A model generated the notes under the pieces. That model worked only from the letters and a program-made list of their open reading frames with translations, had not been told where the DNA came from and did no database searches. The translations under genes were made by a program, and so were the position numbers. A stretch of DNA of 64,000 nucleotides from Symsagittifera roscoffensis (Eukaryota; Xenacoelomorpha; Acoela; Convolutidae), in the NCBI RefSeq assembly GCF_963678635.1, contig NC_087068.1, forward strand, positions 26,724,318 through 26,788,317. The letters are read 5' to 3'. This document shows positions 9,654 through 22,700 of the stretch, one piece after another; within the stretch, counting starts at the first letter, position 1, and each line of letters starts with the position of its first letter.

Positions 9654-11957
9654 TTGGGGAGCCAGCTGAAGAGAACTTGGCAGAGCTTGTTAAAGGATCA
9701 CTTTGAAGAAGCGGTGAGAACATCATCATCGGCATCGCCGTTGATGGCAAATCCCTTTATTAGGACCGCAAGACAACTGATGTTTGCGTGGAGCCTGTTG
9801 GGAATAGAGTTAGAGACACTAACTTCGTACGACAAGTTGAAGTTGGGAGGCAAGAACCTAGAGGTATATCGAATGCTGATGCAGCATGTTGCTAGGGACA
9901 ACTCAGGCTTGAGCCTGGCAAGAAGGAAGGATGCTACCTGCTTCTTGAGATTGACAATGTCGATGATGACTGACAGTACCATCCTAGCATGTCACCAGAG
10001 AGCAATTGGAAGCAAGACGCTGGAGAGGAGAGTCTCCACAGTAATCTTGAATGTGTACCAGAGTACTGGGATAGAAAAGGAAGATGGTTCTAGGCAATCT
10101 CTGGAGAGCCAGAGGAAGTTAGATGAGATACCGAGATTCTACAACAAGAAGTTCGAGGAGAAACACGACGTTCACCGTAACCTGGCTCCTCCAGGAGAGT
10201 ACTCGAAACCCAACAAGAAAGGAGAGTATCAGTATGTGTCTGGAGTGATGGGAATGGCATACAACCCTTTCCTAGACTTAGAAGCTGGAGGTGCCCACAG
10301 AAACTATGAGGTGGCGGAGTTGCTGAAGTTCTGGATAGAGAGGATAATGGAGATAGACCCTGTGGAAAGAGAGAGACCTAGTCTGGGTTTGATTCTCGAG
10401 AGAACACCGGAAGTAATAAGTGTGCCACGCTCAAGTAAAAGAGTAGAACTAAGAATGCGTAACGGGAACGGCACGTTGACCACAAATCTGGGAGTGGTGT
10501 GGAAGTTGCTCAGGACCTCTTGGTGTCCACATACCCATGCGAGCCTGATCGAGGAATTCACTGAGCGAGTGAGATTGGCGCCGACAGAGGATGAAGATTT
10601 AGCGACCTTGAGTATAGTACATAGACTGATCCTGCCTCAGATGAAGGAGTCAAAGGAGATGACGAGCGGAACAGGGTCGGTAAAGAAGATGGAGCCGGGC
10701 AGTTGTCTTGACTAGACGTGTGGGAATGGCGAGCACACCTGTGATGGACGATCGTGCATCAGGATACAGTCTTTCCAGAAAAAAGACCTAGTCACCTGGT
10801 TTGAAGATATCACCGAAAGGGAGAAAAGTGAGATACAGATAGTGGCTGAGTGTTACGCGAGTACCACTGTGAACCTAGCAACAGCTCTGGGGTTCTTCTC
10901 GAGAATGTGTAGTCTCCAGTCACTGGAGAGGCTAGAGTCAGAACACCACTTGGTGACCGCGTTGAGCGTGGAGTCATGGCCCGGAGTGTTGCAGGTGACC
11001 CAGAAACACATCAAGAGTTGGAAGGTTGGACTCGAAGCGGAGATGGGATTTCCCATGAGCGAAGCCTATGGACTGCCTCTAAATGCGAAGTCCCTAGTGG
11101 GGTCAGTGATGGCCAACCTATGTGGCAGCCACTATCCATTGCACATGGCGATGGTAGAAGTATCCAGCCAGAGGGTATTGATAGACAAAGCCTTCTCAGT
11201 GCCCAAATGTGTAAGACTGGCTCGGATGTCACATCATTCACACAAGCTGTTGAGGAAGATCCGAGGAACAGTGCCTAAAGAACAAAGGGACGACTTGAGT
11301 GAAATCTGGGGTGAAGAACTTCTAGGCTTAGAGAGCGAAAATACCAGTGACCTCGAGAGACAAAACGTGATGGGGAAGCCCATGGTAAGTGCCCCAAACT
11401 TGGAAGAAGTCGACGTGATACACGAGAAGACGATGGAATTTGAGCCTCTCCTAGAAGCCTCGGGGGAACGCAATCTTAGGAGCATCGACCTCACACACGG
11501 GGATTGTCCGTGCCACTGTCTGGCGCAGACAGTGTGGTACCCAGACCAAGCCAATCTCTGCCTGATATGGGATGTAGAAGAAATCAGGTCGTTGGGACTA
11601 CCCGAGCATCAACAAAAAAAGACCATCTTGGTGGTGAGCACAATGCTGGCTCTACGATGGATGGAAGAGAACATAGCACGGTATCGAGAATCGAAGACGC
11701 CAACAGCAGAGTCGATTCACGCGATAGATTACAGCAGGAGACTTGAGTTGTTCGAGACAGCATGCAAGGTGTTCGCCATACCAATGGAAGTCAGACACGT
11801 GTGGAGCCGCTTGAGATTCTTTCCTTGGTTTCGCGCGACGTTAACATCCTGGTTATATGTAGCGACGAAGGATCACATGAGGAAACATCAAAAGGAGTGG
11901 GAAGGGGGCTCGAGGGTGAACTCGGATGAAATCTGGGTTCACAAAAAGAAATTTTAA
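9654..11957 (+). pseudogene. Long orphan ORF interrupted by one in-frame TAG
   Basis: One frame is open from 9654 (first ATG at 9744) to the TAA at 11955-11957, broken only by TAG at 10713-10715, giving 353 and 413 codons on either side. The part after the TAG begins with a Cys/His cluster (TCGNGEHTCDGRSC). A second cluster, DCPCHCLAQ, lies about two thirds along. The rest is mixed helical sequence with no signal peptide, transmembrane segment or recognised enzyme motif. Base composition resembles the neighbouring pol, so it probably belongs to the same element as an extra gene, though an unrelated captured or nested gene is possible. It could be a recent nonsense mutation, a readthrough stop, or two proteins. 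Confidence 0.5.
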
Positions 11958-12212
11958 CGAATAAGATATTGTTAGTAATATGCTAGATCTATTATATAAA
12001 TCAAAATGCTGCATGACAATTTCCTGATTGAATAGGACAAAAGAAATTTTAAATCACCAGCTTAAATAGCGGGAATTCATAAGGTGCAGGTGTGTGCATA
12101 TTTTGATTGCTGTTTAGCGATAATGTGAAAATTTTATATGGTGGTAAATTTTGGAAGGTAGATAAACTTAAGTCTGCTGCAAACTTCTGTAAATGACCAC
12201 TGGCACTTTATC
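11958..12212. other. AT-rich gap between orphan ORFs
   Basis: About 250 bases of AT-rich sequence with no ORF, possibly an intron or untranslated region of the element. Confidence 0.3.
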
Positions 12213-12419
12213 TTGAGTGACACTCGGGCTTCTGGGGATTCACTGACAGAGACAGCACGCAATGAGGACATCGATCTTGAGCCCGGGGAGTATGTGCCAG
12301 TCGGTCATGTCTGGAAGTTTGACCTTGAGAGACACGAAAATACGTGGTTTTGGAGTGGAATTTTAATTTTCAAAATTTCGAATGGAGCCTGTCATGCTCA
12401 GTTTTCTCGTACCAACTGA
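12213..12419 (+). CDS. Short unassigned ORF, same frame and style as the orphan ORF
   Basis: About 68 codons in the same frame as the 9654-11957 ORF, preceded by TATCTTGAG, which could act as a splice acceptor. It encodes an acidic segment with the motif LEPGEYVPVGHVWKFDLE. There is no ATG near the start, so it would need splicing to be expressed. The family is not recognised. Confidence 0.3.
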   Translation: MSDTRASGDSLTETARNEDIDLEPGEYVPVGHVWKFDLERHENTWFWSGILIFKISNGACHAQFSRTN

Positions 12420-12460
12420 AAACACAAAGTGAAAAATCAGAACATCCGAATTTACAATTG

Positions 12461-12533
12461 CGGGAAATTACTCAAGAAAAACAGCGGGAAATTACTCAAG
12501 AAAAACAGCGGGAAATTGCTATTCGCAATTTCC
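12461..12533. repeat. 24-bp tandem repeat ending in a perfect hairpin
   Basis: Two full copies of a 24-bp unit starting CGGGAAATTACTCAAG, then a third partial copy that runs into a perfect 9-bp stem (GGAAATTGC, 12511-12519, with GCAATTTCC, 12525-12533) around a 5-base loop. Confidence 0.9.
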
Positions 12534-13323
12534 AGATATAAAATAGGACACGAGTAGAGCTGTCTTATCCCGAAATAGGAGGAGAGACGATAAATAGAAG
12601 AAAGAACGACTATTCGGAACGAACTAGAGTGAACCTTCAATGGAAAGTTGGACAGCTTGAGTGTCCCAATGGTTCATACAAAAACTCAAATTCTAGAGCA
12701 AGAACTTACTTCTGTTACCAAAACTGACCAGTATCAAACTTATTTAGTTATATTACCTAATTCTTGAGTTGCTTACCAATTTAATTACTCCCTGTACTCG
12801 AGTACATCAACATGTGAGTCCCCAATTTAAATTTCTCGAGTGTGTTTTATGATTGTTATGTTGAGATAAGGCGAGTTTTAGGTTGATCCATCTGAAATGG
12901 ATCAAAGTTCCACTGTCCAATAAAAAGTAACTTAACGGATTGTTCCGACCCTGTTTTTAACGGCGTTCGCGTATTTTGGGTATGTTGAGACCTAAGTATG
13001 GGGACGTTCTTATTTTCTAGAGTGGGGGATATTTTGGTAGTAGCCTTTAAGCTGTAACGGGTTCTAGTCTCATGTCGCAAGCGAACCGAATTGGCTCCGA
13101 CCGTTCTTGAGGTAGAAAAACACAAGAGATAGTGTCCCTGACTCTTGAGCCAGTGGTTATAGGGCCTATTTTTCTTAAGCCTCATATGTGACCGAAGTAG
13201 GCGACTGTTACAGAGATTGAAGAAACTGGCGTGAACAATTCAATGAAGCATGATTGAAAATCAAGAAAATGTCGCAAATCATTTTTTGTGTTTCTCCAAA
13301 TTGTTATTTGTTCGCGGATTCTC
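12534..13323. other. Unassigned, GC-richer tail of the first element region
   Basis: No ORF is supported. The sequence up to about 13,220 is less AT-rich than what follows and contains AATAAA (about 12,923), so it may include the 3' end of the element. Beyond 13,220 the sequence becomes AT-rich host DNA. Confidence 0.3.
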
Positions 13324-13620
13324 AAAATTCCACATCTCATCTATCACCTTGCGAAAAATTCCACATCTCATCTATCACACTTTTTCAGTATTCATTTGTA
13401 CGGTTTTGAAAAAAATTCACAAAGTTTTTGCAGTGTCGAGAACAACCGGTTTGAACAAAATTGTGTTTACACGAATAGAATTGGTTTTCTATGTTCTTTT
13501 AGCACCGTCTTTAGAATTTTTCCTAAATCATTCTTTGTTCTTACACAAGTAAAATTGGTTTTTAATGTGTTTTTAGCTGCTTCTTAGAACTTTTTCTAAA
13601 TCAAACCATTTTTCTGCAAG
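13324..13620. repeat. Short local tandem duplications
   Basis: Two copies of AAAATTCCACATCTCATCTA (about 13,324 and 13,355) are followed by two diverged copies of a unit of about 75 bp (13,470-13,546 and 13,547-13,620) sharing AAATTGGTTTT and TTCTAAATCA blocks. Confidence 0.75.
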
Positions 13621-13730
13621 TTCACCTTTTTTTCAGGCCTTCTCATCACAACAAAAATTAACCCAATTTGAGGAAAGTGATTTTTTTTCTATTTTTAGTA
13701 CAGCAACTGACTATCTTTGTTGGAAATTGC

Positions 13731-13785
13731 ATGCAGATTAATATCCCAAATATGAACAATGTACACAAAACGATGCTAACATCTG
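13731..13785 (+). CDS. CCDC39: CCDC39 tentative first coding exon
   Basis: ATG at 13731 opens a short frame that could splice at ATCTG/GTGGCG into the exon at 13891 in the correct phase (1). The donor is weak and the peptide is not conserved, so this start is a guess. Translation could instead begin at the Met encoded at 14752. Confidence 0.3.
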
Positions 13786-16700
13786 GTGGCGCAGGGACAC
13801 GCTATGAGAGCGAAAGGGATCTAATTATAAATATCCAACGCAGTTTTTTTAGTTGACATCTGCTTTAGTTTTCTTCCGACTCCCTATTAGGGGGTTCCTC
13901 AAGTGGAAATGGTCCTGTTAGTTCCTCCGAGTACCCTGCTAGCAGTGACATCTACCAGTCTTCCTCCCAATGGTCAGGAGGGGTGAAGAACTACTACTTG
14001 AACCAGGTAATTCAATCTCTCGTCCTAAAAAAGTAACTCCGAGAAGTTTAGTGAAACATAACTTATCGAGTTCGAAAAACATGCCTGCCCAGAATGTGAC
14101 AACCGTGCGCCGTGTATACAAATTATTCGACCCCTCGTGCTATTTTCGCCAAAATTTTTTTTGTTTTACCTTAAGAGTTATTCAAATTTTACAAAACTAA
14201 AAACTATTGCATAACAACTTAGGCTTAACGCTGGCTTATGCGTGCGTTTGTAACTTCAGTTCACTGCCTCGCTATTCCACCGTTTTCTACTAGCTATCAG
14301 TTACATGATCATAAAGACTTGGTCTTGATGTTTTGCCACAAACCTCATGAAGAAGCAACCATTCAGAAAAACTGCTCATTTTGCTACCAGTTGCTACTGG
14401 CTTCTAAATCTGGCAGATTTTTGAATGCAAACTACTCAAAAAAGTCAATTTTGAAACAATTAAACTGAAAAAAAAAACTTTGACATATAAAAATGAATAT
14501 AAGTTTTCATTGCTTGATATTTGTAATACTTTTTGAGGTATTTTAAAGGGCAATAAATCTTCCCCCTTAATAGACCAAGTGAACAATCTCAACTCGATAA
14601 TTAAATGGCAAATTCTAGACGTAAGGCCTGCATGTACTATGCTCAAAACTGATTGGCTGAAAATAAATAGTACTTTAACCGACTGAAAAACAACCTCCCA
14701 AATTGATTTATGGGTGAGATTGTTCACTTGGTCCAACTTTGGTTTTAGGTCATGGAAGAACTGGGTTGGGATGAGTTTGTCCAGGCACCTCCTCCCAACT
14801 GGGAAAACCTTTACATTGTGGACCAGATGGGCGAAAAGAAGGAACAGATGGAGAAAATGAAAAAAGTATGAAAATGCAGTCTGTTTGCTGGCATATCATG
14901 ATCACGCGTCGAAATTTTTGTAACTTTACCGGGGGGGGGGGGGGGGGGGCGGTGAGAAATTGGAAATGAGTCCAATGAAAGGCGCTAGAAGTCCAATTGT
15001 GAGTAAATATACCGTAGCCGGTCTTAATAAAGTTTTATGAAAAAGAGTATCCTAAAAGTGGGCAAGATCCAAATATTCAGTCTTACAAAGATTGAGCTTT
15101 TCTGTTCAAGTAGCACAAAGCTTCCTAGCACAATGATGAAAATAATTTTTTTTCAAATTAGGTCGTTTTACGTCCGCGGTGGAGAGATGATCTAAGCGAA
15201 GCATAAAACTTAAGTAACATCCATAGTAATTTGTAATTTTGTGTTAGGTATATTTTACAAAACAAACGAAAAAACAAAAGCAAAGATAAAAACATTTCTT
15301 GAACTTTCAGTTTGTTTGTTGCAGACACACTTTAAAAACGATTTTAACAGAGTAACACTTAAGTTTTAGTTTTCTAAGGAGAGTTTATCCTCCTATTAAA
15401 AACCTGCCAATTCGCTGGATGTTAGACTGAACATCTTAAATTCAAACGGGCGATTCTCGACATTCCTAAGATTAATCGTAGTGCTTGATTTTGCGCGGAA
15501 AGTAAATTGAAATAAAAGCTAAACTCCAACCAAATAAGATGTATGGACTGATCGTGGATACAACTGAAAACACCTGATGTTAGTAGAAAAGACTTAAAAA
15601 AGATTTTTTTTTCGATCCGCATCAGCTGGGAATTCAAAAAGACGTTTTTAACAAAATTGGGTCTGGCCTCAAACACAAAAGCCTTAGCGTGCTTCGGATT
15701 TTAAATGTGTTTCGCGTAAAACCATAAATTGGGTCATAAAAGCAAGAAAATTGAAAACTTTGCGCTGTTGCATTGTGCATTAGTTTCTTATCAATAAATT
15801 TTGTTTAAATAAAAGTTCCGTGGTGACGATTGAATTGCATGATGAAGAAATTCAACCCGGTAAATTGGTTGCGAAAAGATTGTTTTTGGTGTTTCCCTGT
15901 GATTGTCGGGGGCGCTGATTTTTCAAATACATTTGCAACAACTTTCAAGGATTTGAGCTCAAAAATTTTTTTCATATCAATCTCGCTCCGAGCACTTCTC
16001 AAAGAAGAGCAGAAGAAAATTATTTTTTCTCCAACGAATTTCGAAAACTTCGCGGAAACCTCGTTCGGTCATCAAGTTTGGCATCACAATGCTTCACAAA
16101 ATTTGTTCACACTGACAACTGATTTCGAAAACAAGACAAATACCAGGAAGCAAATGGTGTTTTACATAACAAACATATATTGAAAAAGTTATACATTTTT
16201 GCACGTTTCTCGTGCAAAAGAAATGAAGATACAATGGCAGTTGCGTTCTGCGAAACAGCTTGGTGAATGTTTCAAAGAGTATGTCAGTCTCTTCGATGTT
16301 GAATGTAAGTCAGTCTCTTCGATGTGCCTAACTTTTTTTTGGCTCTACACAAATGGTTCCTTGTCTGAGCGCAACAGTTTTACTGTGGAGAAAAAAGTTA
16401 AATCAGTATTTTAAGAGCACTATGGAAAACTTTGATCAAATCAATACGTTTTGCAATTAAAAAGAACTAGCGGGCCCACTGTAGCTAAAGCTGTCTAATC
16501 CTGAAAAGAGACTGCTGGATAAAGTATGGCTGGCTGAGATGAGTATACCCCTGCATGGATAGATGACAGGATGGTTAGAGGGCTACATTCATAGGTATAT
16601 GGGTGGTTCACTGAATGGATGGAAGAAAATATCGACGAATTGATAATTGGATGGCTGAATGGGCTTTATGGATGGTTGGATGGATGGATGGATGGATGGA

Positions 16701-19700
16701 TGGTTGGATCGACGGATGGCAATATGAATGGGCAGCTGGTTGCATGATCAATCGATGTCTAGATGATGGCGGTTGAATGGATGGCCGGTTGAGTGGGTGC
16801 ATGGCAGTATGGAGATAAGTTAAACGGGTGAAGGATCGATTAAGGTATGGATGGCCGCATAAATGAATGAATGAATGGTTGGCTAGATGAATGATTCGGT
16901 GGATGGTTGGTTGGGTGTTACATTTGGCTTGAGTGATGATAGTATTGATCGATGCCTGCTTGGATGGATGGATGACATGATGAATGACGGATTCATGGAT
17001 AGATGGGCTAGATGGATTGAAGACTGGTTGGTTGAACGGTTAGATGGATTGACGGCTGACTACATGAGTTAATGACTGACTGTATAGCTAGATGGCTGGA
17101 TGTTTGTTTGTTTTGCGGATGTAGGGACGGCTCAGTGGCTTGCTGGACGCAGAGATGGCTGGTTCAATCAAAGGCTAGATCGCTGATGGGTGGCTGGTGA
17201 GATGCATGGATGAGTAGATATGTTGAGGAATGGCTAAAAGATTGGGCAGATTTATGACTTGTTGACTTGATGACTGGCTGCTTGGATGAATGCTTGGTTG
17301 TATGGATGGTTGGATTGATGAACGTTTTGATGAATGGATGTATCATTGTATGGATGACAAGATTGATGGATAGCTTGACGATTGGATGGTTGAATTGATG
17401 GTTGGCTTGAAGGATCGTTGGTAAGATAGAGGGATGAATGGATCGTTACAAAGAAGGATAGCAGTATGTTTTGAGTGCTAATTATTGGATGGCTAAATGG
17501 ATTGAAAGTTTGTTGAATCTGAGATAACTGATATCATCTTAGCAGTCTTGTTTGTTTTTCTGCTGCAATCCCTAATAATAGTGTAACATCAACTTACTCA
17601 AAACCATGGAATTAAGAGTTGCAATTTTATGGAGGTTAATTTTATCTTAATTACTTGAAAACTTTTGAAAAATCATTTAAAACAGCATATCTCGGACTTT
17701 AAAGGGTTTTGAGCAATCATATTTGGACACCAGACTTTCATCTTCTTTTTGTACTGTTGTATTCTAAACACACCGCCAAAAGAATGAAAATTTCAGAATG
17801 TATGAGTATTATTGAATTTTTTGAATTGAAGAAAAACTGCAGAAGTAAGCTGTATCTCGAAAACCAAAACGATTTGAACAATACTATTTGAAGGTCAATT
17901 TTATTTGGTGTTTATCCAGTAAGCAAACCCTGATAAGATAAGGTTGAAAATTTCAGATTTACTTAATTTTTTTTAATCCAAGTTTTTGTAAAAAAAATAT
18001 TTAAAAAATAATGAAAAGTTTTGTTTTTCGGAAAGCAAGAAAATTTAGATACTTATATTTAAAGACCTATTTTAAACCTGTTTAAACGCTGACCTCACGC
18101 CAGCATGGGTTTGCTGATTTCAATATGCGTGAAATGAACGGTGAAACGAAAAACGACCATGAAGTTTTATATAGTTGGATGAGTAAAACCTTTATACTAC
18201 ACTACACTTCACTACACTACACTACACTACACTACACTACACTACACTACACTACACTACTCTACACTTAACTACACTGCTCTGCCCTACTTCTCCCTTT
18301 CCATGCTGGCATCCCTGCTTCAGCCTTACTATCGAATCTTCCAATTTACCTAGCATTCAAAAACTGGTAAATCGAAAAAAAATTAAGCTGTGCAAAATAC
18401 GATATAGCTTAAACGTACAAAATTTATTTCGTTAAGCATGAAAAAGTTAATACTCTTAAACAAGATAAGATACTTGTCACAAGCATTAAAACACAAAGTA
18501 GATGAAAGAGTAGGTCTTCTTTTTTGGCCATCTATACACTGGAACCATTTCCTAAAAACAAGAGTTATGAATCAGTCATGATTTGAACGATTTTAATCAC
18601 TTTCCATTTCTTCACACAGTATCGAGAAAAATCCATTTTAGTTTCTAGCTTTTCATTAATATTTCGAGAGAGCAGGCGTTTTACAATGAAAAGTTTTATT
18701 TTTGCGTTGAAACTTTAAACTTTACTCAACAAAATTTGGTTCCCAAAGCAGCTTTTTTAGCTTTTTCTTGACAACGAGAAGTTTTTAAAAAATCTGTCGT
18801 TAAGTCTCTCTCATAACACCGCGCACAAAAAAGACATAAACTTTAAAATTTCTTGATTTTGGTCGAGACTTTCTGCTACTTGGTCATCAATCAACAAGGG
18901 ATCGCAATGCCGCACTAAAAAACACAAGCTGATGCAACAAAACTGCAATACAATATTATTGCTCAAAAGTCCTCAAATGCTACATTTTTTTGATGAACAG
19001 CGAAGTTACTGATGATTTTTCGATATAAAGAAATCAACAAAAGCTTTCGTCCAAGTCTGCAAATCGTAATTTTTTCTGGAGACCTCACAGTTCATTATAA
19101 TGATCTTTAAGTTATTATATAGAAAAACCACCAACCTCTTATACAAAGTATTCAATTTACTTATTAATATCGAAGAAATCTATATCAAGAACTAAGTAGA
19201 TTTTGACGTTTTGAACGGAAGTTTGAAAAATCGGATAGTTTCATTAATGTAGATTGAAATATGATTATCAAAAGACATACTGGCAAATATTAAACAGCTA
19301 GCTGCTGTTAGTAGAAAGCACACCTGTTTTATGATTGATTGACAGGAAATGGAGAGGCTGGAGGGGGAGATGGAGAGAGACGGGGGAGATGTGAAGGAGG
19401 TGAAGGAGGCGCTGAGGGAGGAGAGGGAGATGGCGGAAGCAAAGAGGAGTGGGATTGAGAACGAGAAACAGCACAAGGCACTCCTCAACAACCAACTTAG
19501 GTTAGAAGAAAGGGTGAAAAGAGGAAAAGGTGTGTTAAGAAATAGCAGATGGGGGTTTGGGGAGATAGGGGTGGACTTAAATATGGAAATGTAGATTTAG
19601 TCTGGAAATTTTAAGTCTGTGCTAAAAGTTAATTGAGTTTGAAATTAACTTGGTGTCTCTTTGTAGCGCCTATCGGTCCCTGATCAACGAGCACCTCCGC

Positions 19701-22700
19701 GACATGCAAGAGAGCGAGTACATCTGTTCCTTCTGGGAACAACTCAGATCCAGGTGAAGTTGTAGAACCCGAGCCAGGAAACGCAAAGGGAGATTTTCAA
19801 GTTGTTAAAATCTCAACTACGCCGCTGGAAAATGAAAAATATTTTAACTTCTAACATATATTTGGGTATTTCAGCAAAACTTTTGCAAATGCTGTTTCAC
19901 CCTCGCTTAAAAAGTACACTTATTTGGCTAGTGTGCCTGCCAAGCTTAATGAGCCGAAATATTCTATTTCCAACTTTCTTGCAAACTATTAATGACAGTA
20001 GTTACCTTCCCGTTGATCTTTTTTTTAAAAATGTAGGACTATATTTTTGGGATGATTTTTTGGTTGTACAACTGGATCCCAATATGATAGAGTGGCAGAT
20101 AAGTCCGAAGATGCGCAGCAGACGACTGAAGACGTGATGGCGGACATGGAGACCTACTCTGACAGGATTCTCCTCATCGACCAGATGAAGTGCACTGTCA
20201 ACAAATACTTCAAGGTGCCAATCAAGCACCAAATTGCCTAAAAGATATCGAATTTTAACCAATTTTTACCCAAATGTTTTATATTTTTTTCTATAAATAC
20301 GGTTCATGAAAAGTCTGCAAGTGTTCACAACCAGAGTTGTTAGACAATTTTTACGAAGGGATTTTCTCGGGAAAACGTTCAACTAGGACTTTCGGTATTT
20401 TGTCCATAGTTTGTTCACATCGCGGTTTTTCTCTAGATGGACGAGGCGAAACTGGGCAAAAAAGAGCGTGAGATTGCCTCTCTGGAACAGGTTCTTCTGG
20501 ATCTCAGGGGTAAAATGGAGGAAGAGAGGGCGAAGACCAGCGAACTGCATGCTGGTTTGGATGTGGAGGCCGAGAATTTTCAGGTAAGTTTTAAAGTTTG
20601 TTATGAGCTATAGCTTTAGATCCCTAAAAGATAGAGTAAAACTTTTAAACGCTTTACTCCCTAATAAATTGTTTTAATATTGCTAAGGAAGAAATGGGCA
20701 CCACAATTTGTGATGTTTAAAGTAATTGCTAACATCCAATTTTCCTTAATTTTTTTTATTTTTCCTTCTAATTGCATTTGAATCTGATTTTTATTTTAAT
20801 CACTATTTGACCTTGACCTGTTTGACCTCTATTTGAGCTCTGTTTGTGACTGTTTGTTTAGAAACTGATAGATGAGCGGAGGGAGATTGTGGAGCAGTGG
20901 AGTGGAGTGATTGACAAGCAGAAGAGGAGAGACAGAGAGATAGGGGAGTTGAGGAAGGCATTGGACCAGATCTTGAACGAGGTATGACTGCAATAACCCT
21001 GACCTCATTTAATTAACCTCTCAAATCGCAATGCGGGATGAACCAACTTTTCTTACTAAGATACTTCAAATTATTCATCTGCTTGTAAGTATTCCAACTG
21101 GCAGTAAAACGGTAACACGGCATTCGAATAGTTTTTTTTGCAAACTAATAAAAATACCAAGCTTTAAATATAACAAAAAACAACTTAAATCTAGCAAAAC
21201 TCGCCAGCAAAACCTACAATGTACGATAATGTTTAGCGCAATTTTCTGCAGCGACCGAGCAAAATTTTAGGGCATTGGTACAAAGTATTTAAAAAAAAGT
21301 AAATATCGATTAGAATAGTTTTAGAGTTTCTAATTAGAAAAAAAAACAATTAGGCAGACGATAGAGAAGACTACTGCCAGCAGCAAGCTACCTTCAGCGG
21401 CCACATGACAGACACGAATGAAGAGAAGATGAGGGAAATAGACTCCAAGGAGAGGGAGAAGGGGACTCTGCTGGAGGAGAAGAGAGGGGTGGAGGGGGAG
21501 ATGGACGAGTTACTGAGGCAGAGTCTAGTCATGCAGAGGGCGGTCACTAGTACAGCCAACAGTCTGCAGAAGGTCACTATTTTAACGCACTATTTATCCA
21601 CGTAAAAAGACTATGAGTTAAGAGATCAACAAACGAACAGTTCGGCTTTTAACCGAGAACCCTTGCATAGGGTTTATGTGATTTTTTTAAAAAAATTCCG
21701 GCTGAGTTTTATTAGTGTAGGTTAATGTTGAGCAAACATCATCAATACCGTATCAATAACTGAATAGCTGCAAGATAATGATGGTGCATTTTGGGCCAAA
21801 CTCAATGTAAAACACAAGTAGATTCCCTGCCTGTGATTCCCACCATAAAAGGCAATGTGTAATTATACAAACACGTACATGAGTTATCTAGAAAAATACT
21901 AATCATACTTCTTACATGAGAAAAACTTTCAAAACACGATAGAAATCGATAACAAAAAATTGTTTGCGTTAAACTTCTTTTGTCGAAAGCATAGAAGTTC
22001 GTCATATCATATTGGTAATAATTATTGAAACAATGTCTAAATGTCTCCATATTTTTATGAGGAAGGATGAAATAAGTAACACTCATCTAAAACTTGCTAT
22101 CATGCCCTCACTGAAATTTTTTTGTAGTTTGTTATAAACACGGCAAAAGATGATCACATACAAAACCATATCGATCTCGCATTATTTTGAGGTGCGATCT
22201 GTTAATGGTTTTCTGCTTCTATTTAAACTGTACTTTCGGAAATGCTGCCAAACGTACCCAAGCCTAATCAACTATGCAAAAAAAACTGGCTAGCTTTAGA
22301 ATAATATTTAGCATAAAAATCTTCAAAACAAGAAACTTCTCAAAATTATAAAAGTCTTCGAGCAAATAAAGCGAGCGAGTAAGCCTTTTAAAAATATAGT
22401 TAAAACAGTATAAAATTTAGTTTTATTTTAGGAAAAATATTTTGAGGGAGCTTCATTTAGCGTTTTTTCGGCTATACTATAAAAATTCTGCAACAAAAAA
22501 TACAAAAACTTCAGAAATTTTATTGGAATATCTTATTTATGATTTTTTGTGCTTGTCAGTTTTTTTTTGAAGAAAAAACTGTACTGATTATTACTAACAT
22601 CAACATCACACCGTTCACGAAAAAACACAAAGTTGAAAGAAATGGAAAATGCTGAACATTGTTTGAGTCGAAACTTTATGATTGCATTTTTTGTTGCTCG

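Noticed and set aside
1-13220. LTR pair for the first retroelement
   Set aside because: Visual comparison of 1-940 with 8.5-13.2 kb gave only short AT-rich or G-rich similarities, not a direct repeat with TG/CA ends.
18196-18278. CRISPR-like or regulatory array
   Set aside because: Simple pentanucleotide microsatellite without spacers; the window is eukaryotic.
19501-19530. Later donor AAAAG/GTGTG for the CCDC39 exon at 19,346
   Set aside because: It shifts the phase and the following exon would meet a stop codon at once.
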